From positions 310,001-374,000 of the forward strand of contig NZ_JABSSX010000003.1 in assembly GCF_013280495.1 (NCBI RefSeq): DNA of 64,000 nucleotides, written 5' to 3'. A program made the position numbers and the translations under genes. Origin of the DNA: Brevibacterium permense. Lineage in GTDB: Bacteria; Actinomycetota; Actinomycetes; Actinomycetales; Brevibacteriaceae. Every line of letters starts with the position of its first letter. The first letter of the stretch is position 1. Shown in pieces: positions 63,383 to 64,000 of this stretch. The notes under the pieces were generated by a model. It saw only the letters and a program-made list of their open reading frames with translations. It had not been told where the DNA came from and made no database searches.

Positions 63383-64000
63383 ATGACTACTGCGAAGATG
63401 CATCGTGAGCGGATATCCGAGATCATAGCGCCACTGACCGGTCCGGTGAGGCTGCCGCTGAGTTCGCTGCTGGAAGCGCCGAGGCGGCTGGCCGCCGACG
63501 TGGAATCGCCGATCGATGTGCCCGGCTTCGACAATTCGAGCATGGACGGCTACGCCCTGGCCGCCGCCACCGTGGAAGAGATGGGGCAACGCCCGATTCC
63601 CGTGCGCGGTCGCGTCGCAGCGGGGGCCCGTGGTGAGACAGTCCAGCCAGGCACCGCGGTGGAGATCATGACCGGGGCACCGTTGCCGGCGGGCACCGAT
63701 ATGGTCGTCAAGATCGAAGACACGTCACCGGGACGCTTCGGTGCCGAATCCATTACGCTCGACGCTCGTATTGAAGCACGCCCGGGAACATTCGTCCGCT
63801 CCTGCGGCTCCGACGTGCGGGCCGGTCAGACCGTGCTGAAAGCGGGCACCATGCTGACGCCCGCCCACCTCGGCGTGGCCGCCGCGTGTGGAGTGAACGA
63901 ACTGCCCGTTCTCGGCCTGCCGCGTGTCCTCGTCGTGAGCACGGGTGATGAGATCGCCGCCGAGGCGGCCGCCGGGATCAACGACGCGAACTCCGTGACG
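63383..64000 (+). CDS. Second MoeA paralogue, cut by the window end
   Basis: 206 codons visible. Starts MTTAKMHRERISEIIAPLTG and shows FDNSSMDGYAL, MTGAPLPAGTDMVVKIED and VVSTGDEIA, the MoeA domain order. It is divergent from moaA and differs clearly from the first moeA of the cluster (59510). It may serve a different metal insertion step or simply be a duplicate. The rest is outside the window. Confidence 0.92.
   Translation, partial: MTTAKMHRERISEIIAPLTGPVRLPLSSLLEAPRRLAADVESPIDVPGFDNSSMDGYALAAATVEEMGQRPIPVRGRVAAGARGETVQPGTAVEIMTGAPLPAGTDMVVKIEDTSPGRFGAESITLDARIEARPGTFVRSCGSDVRAGQTVLKAGTMLTPAHLGVAAACGVNELPVLGLPRVLVVSTGDEIAAEAAAGINDANSVT

Overview
The window is about 64 kb of GC-rich, densely packed chromosome from an actinobacterium. 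The evidence is the gene order ileS-folC-DUF4233-ndk-rne, then rplU-rpmA-obgE-proB-proA, then nadD-rsfS-histidine phosphatase; a very short-stem translational T-box before ileS; an eukaryotic-like IleRS; and many start codons sitting 6-8 bases downstream of a TAnnnT -10 box, as expected for leaderless mRNAs. Mrp antiporter, carnitine and MoeA/MoeZ genes fit a salt-tolerant soil, skin or cheese actinobacterium. Brevibacterium is my best guess, but that is inference and not shown by any marker here.

Layout. 0-5.5 kb: the start of an ArsR-type regulator, an AIM24 protein, valS, and an acyltransferase-3 membrane protein. 5.6-25.8 kb: core genome, namely an SDR, T-box/ileS/folC/DUF4233/ndk, a VKOR-type protein, RNase E/G, an SPFH protein, an AGCS sodium:amino-acid symporter, chorismate mutase, L21-L27-Obg-ProB-ProA and a 53-residue membrane peptide followed by NadD. 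25.8-28.3 kb: a long disordered tail-anchored protein, RsfS and a histidine phosphatase. 28.4-37.6 kb: a GT4 glycosyltransferase, a six-gene Mrp Na+/H+ antiporter operon (A and B fused), AlkB and a ferredoxin-reductase-like flavoprotein. 37.8-39.5 kb: tRNA-Ala(CGC), a DoxX-like protein, a truncated GH1 remnant and a YdeI-type protein.

39.6-47.8 kb is the accessory part. An XRE-TetR two-headed regulator, CdhC and a fused carnitine dehydrogenase-thioesterase form an operon predicted to turn L-carnitine into glycine betaine. A PLP decarboxylase is divergent to it. A YczE membrane protein is paired with a frameshifted MocR regulator, followed by YggS. 47.8-51.2 kb: a BASS/ACR3-like transporter, an Ada-AlkA fusion, Ogt, a large palindrome and tRNA-Ala(GGC). 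51.3-52.4 kb holds a small Arg-rich gene and about 860 bases of unusually AT-rich gene-free DNA. 52.4-58.2 kb: UspA, a hydrolase, two small membrane proteins, an MFS transporter and a POT peptide transporter. 58.4-64 kb: tandem repeats, a CPBP-like protein and a molybdenum cofactor cluster (moeA, moeB/moeZ, moaD, moaA and a second moeA cut by the window end).

The most noteworthy items are the XRE-TetR regulator whose own promoter is overlapped by two inverted repeats, the compact carnitine operon, the ileS T-box with a visible Shine-Dalgarno sequestrator, an RNase E lacking its zinc-link cysteines, the frameshifted mocR, and the AT-rich island with 21-bp-spaced direct repeats. I found no CRISPR array, complete insertion sequence or prophage.
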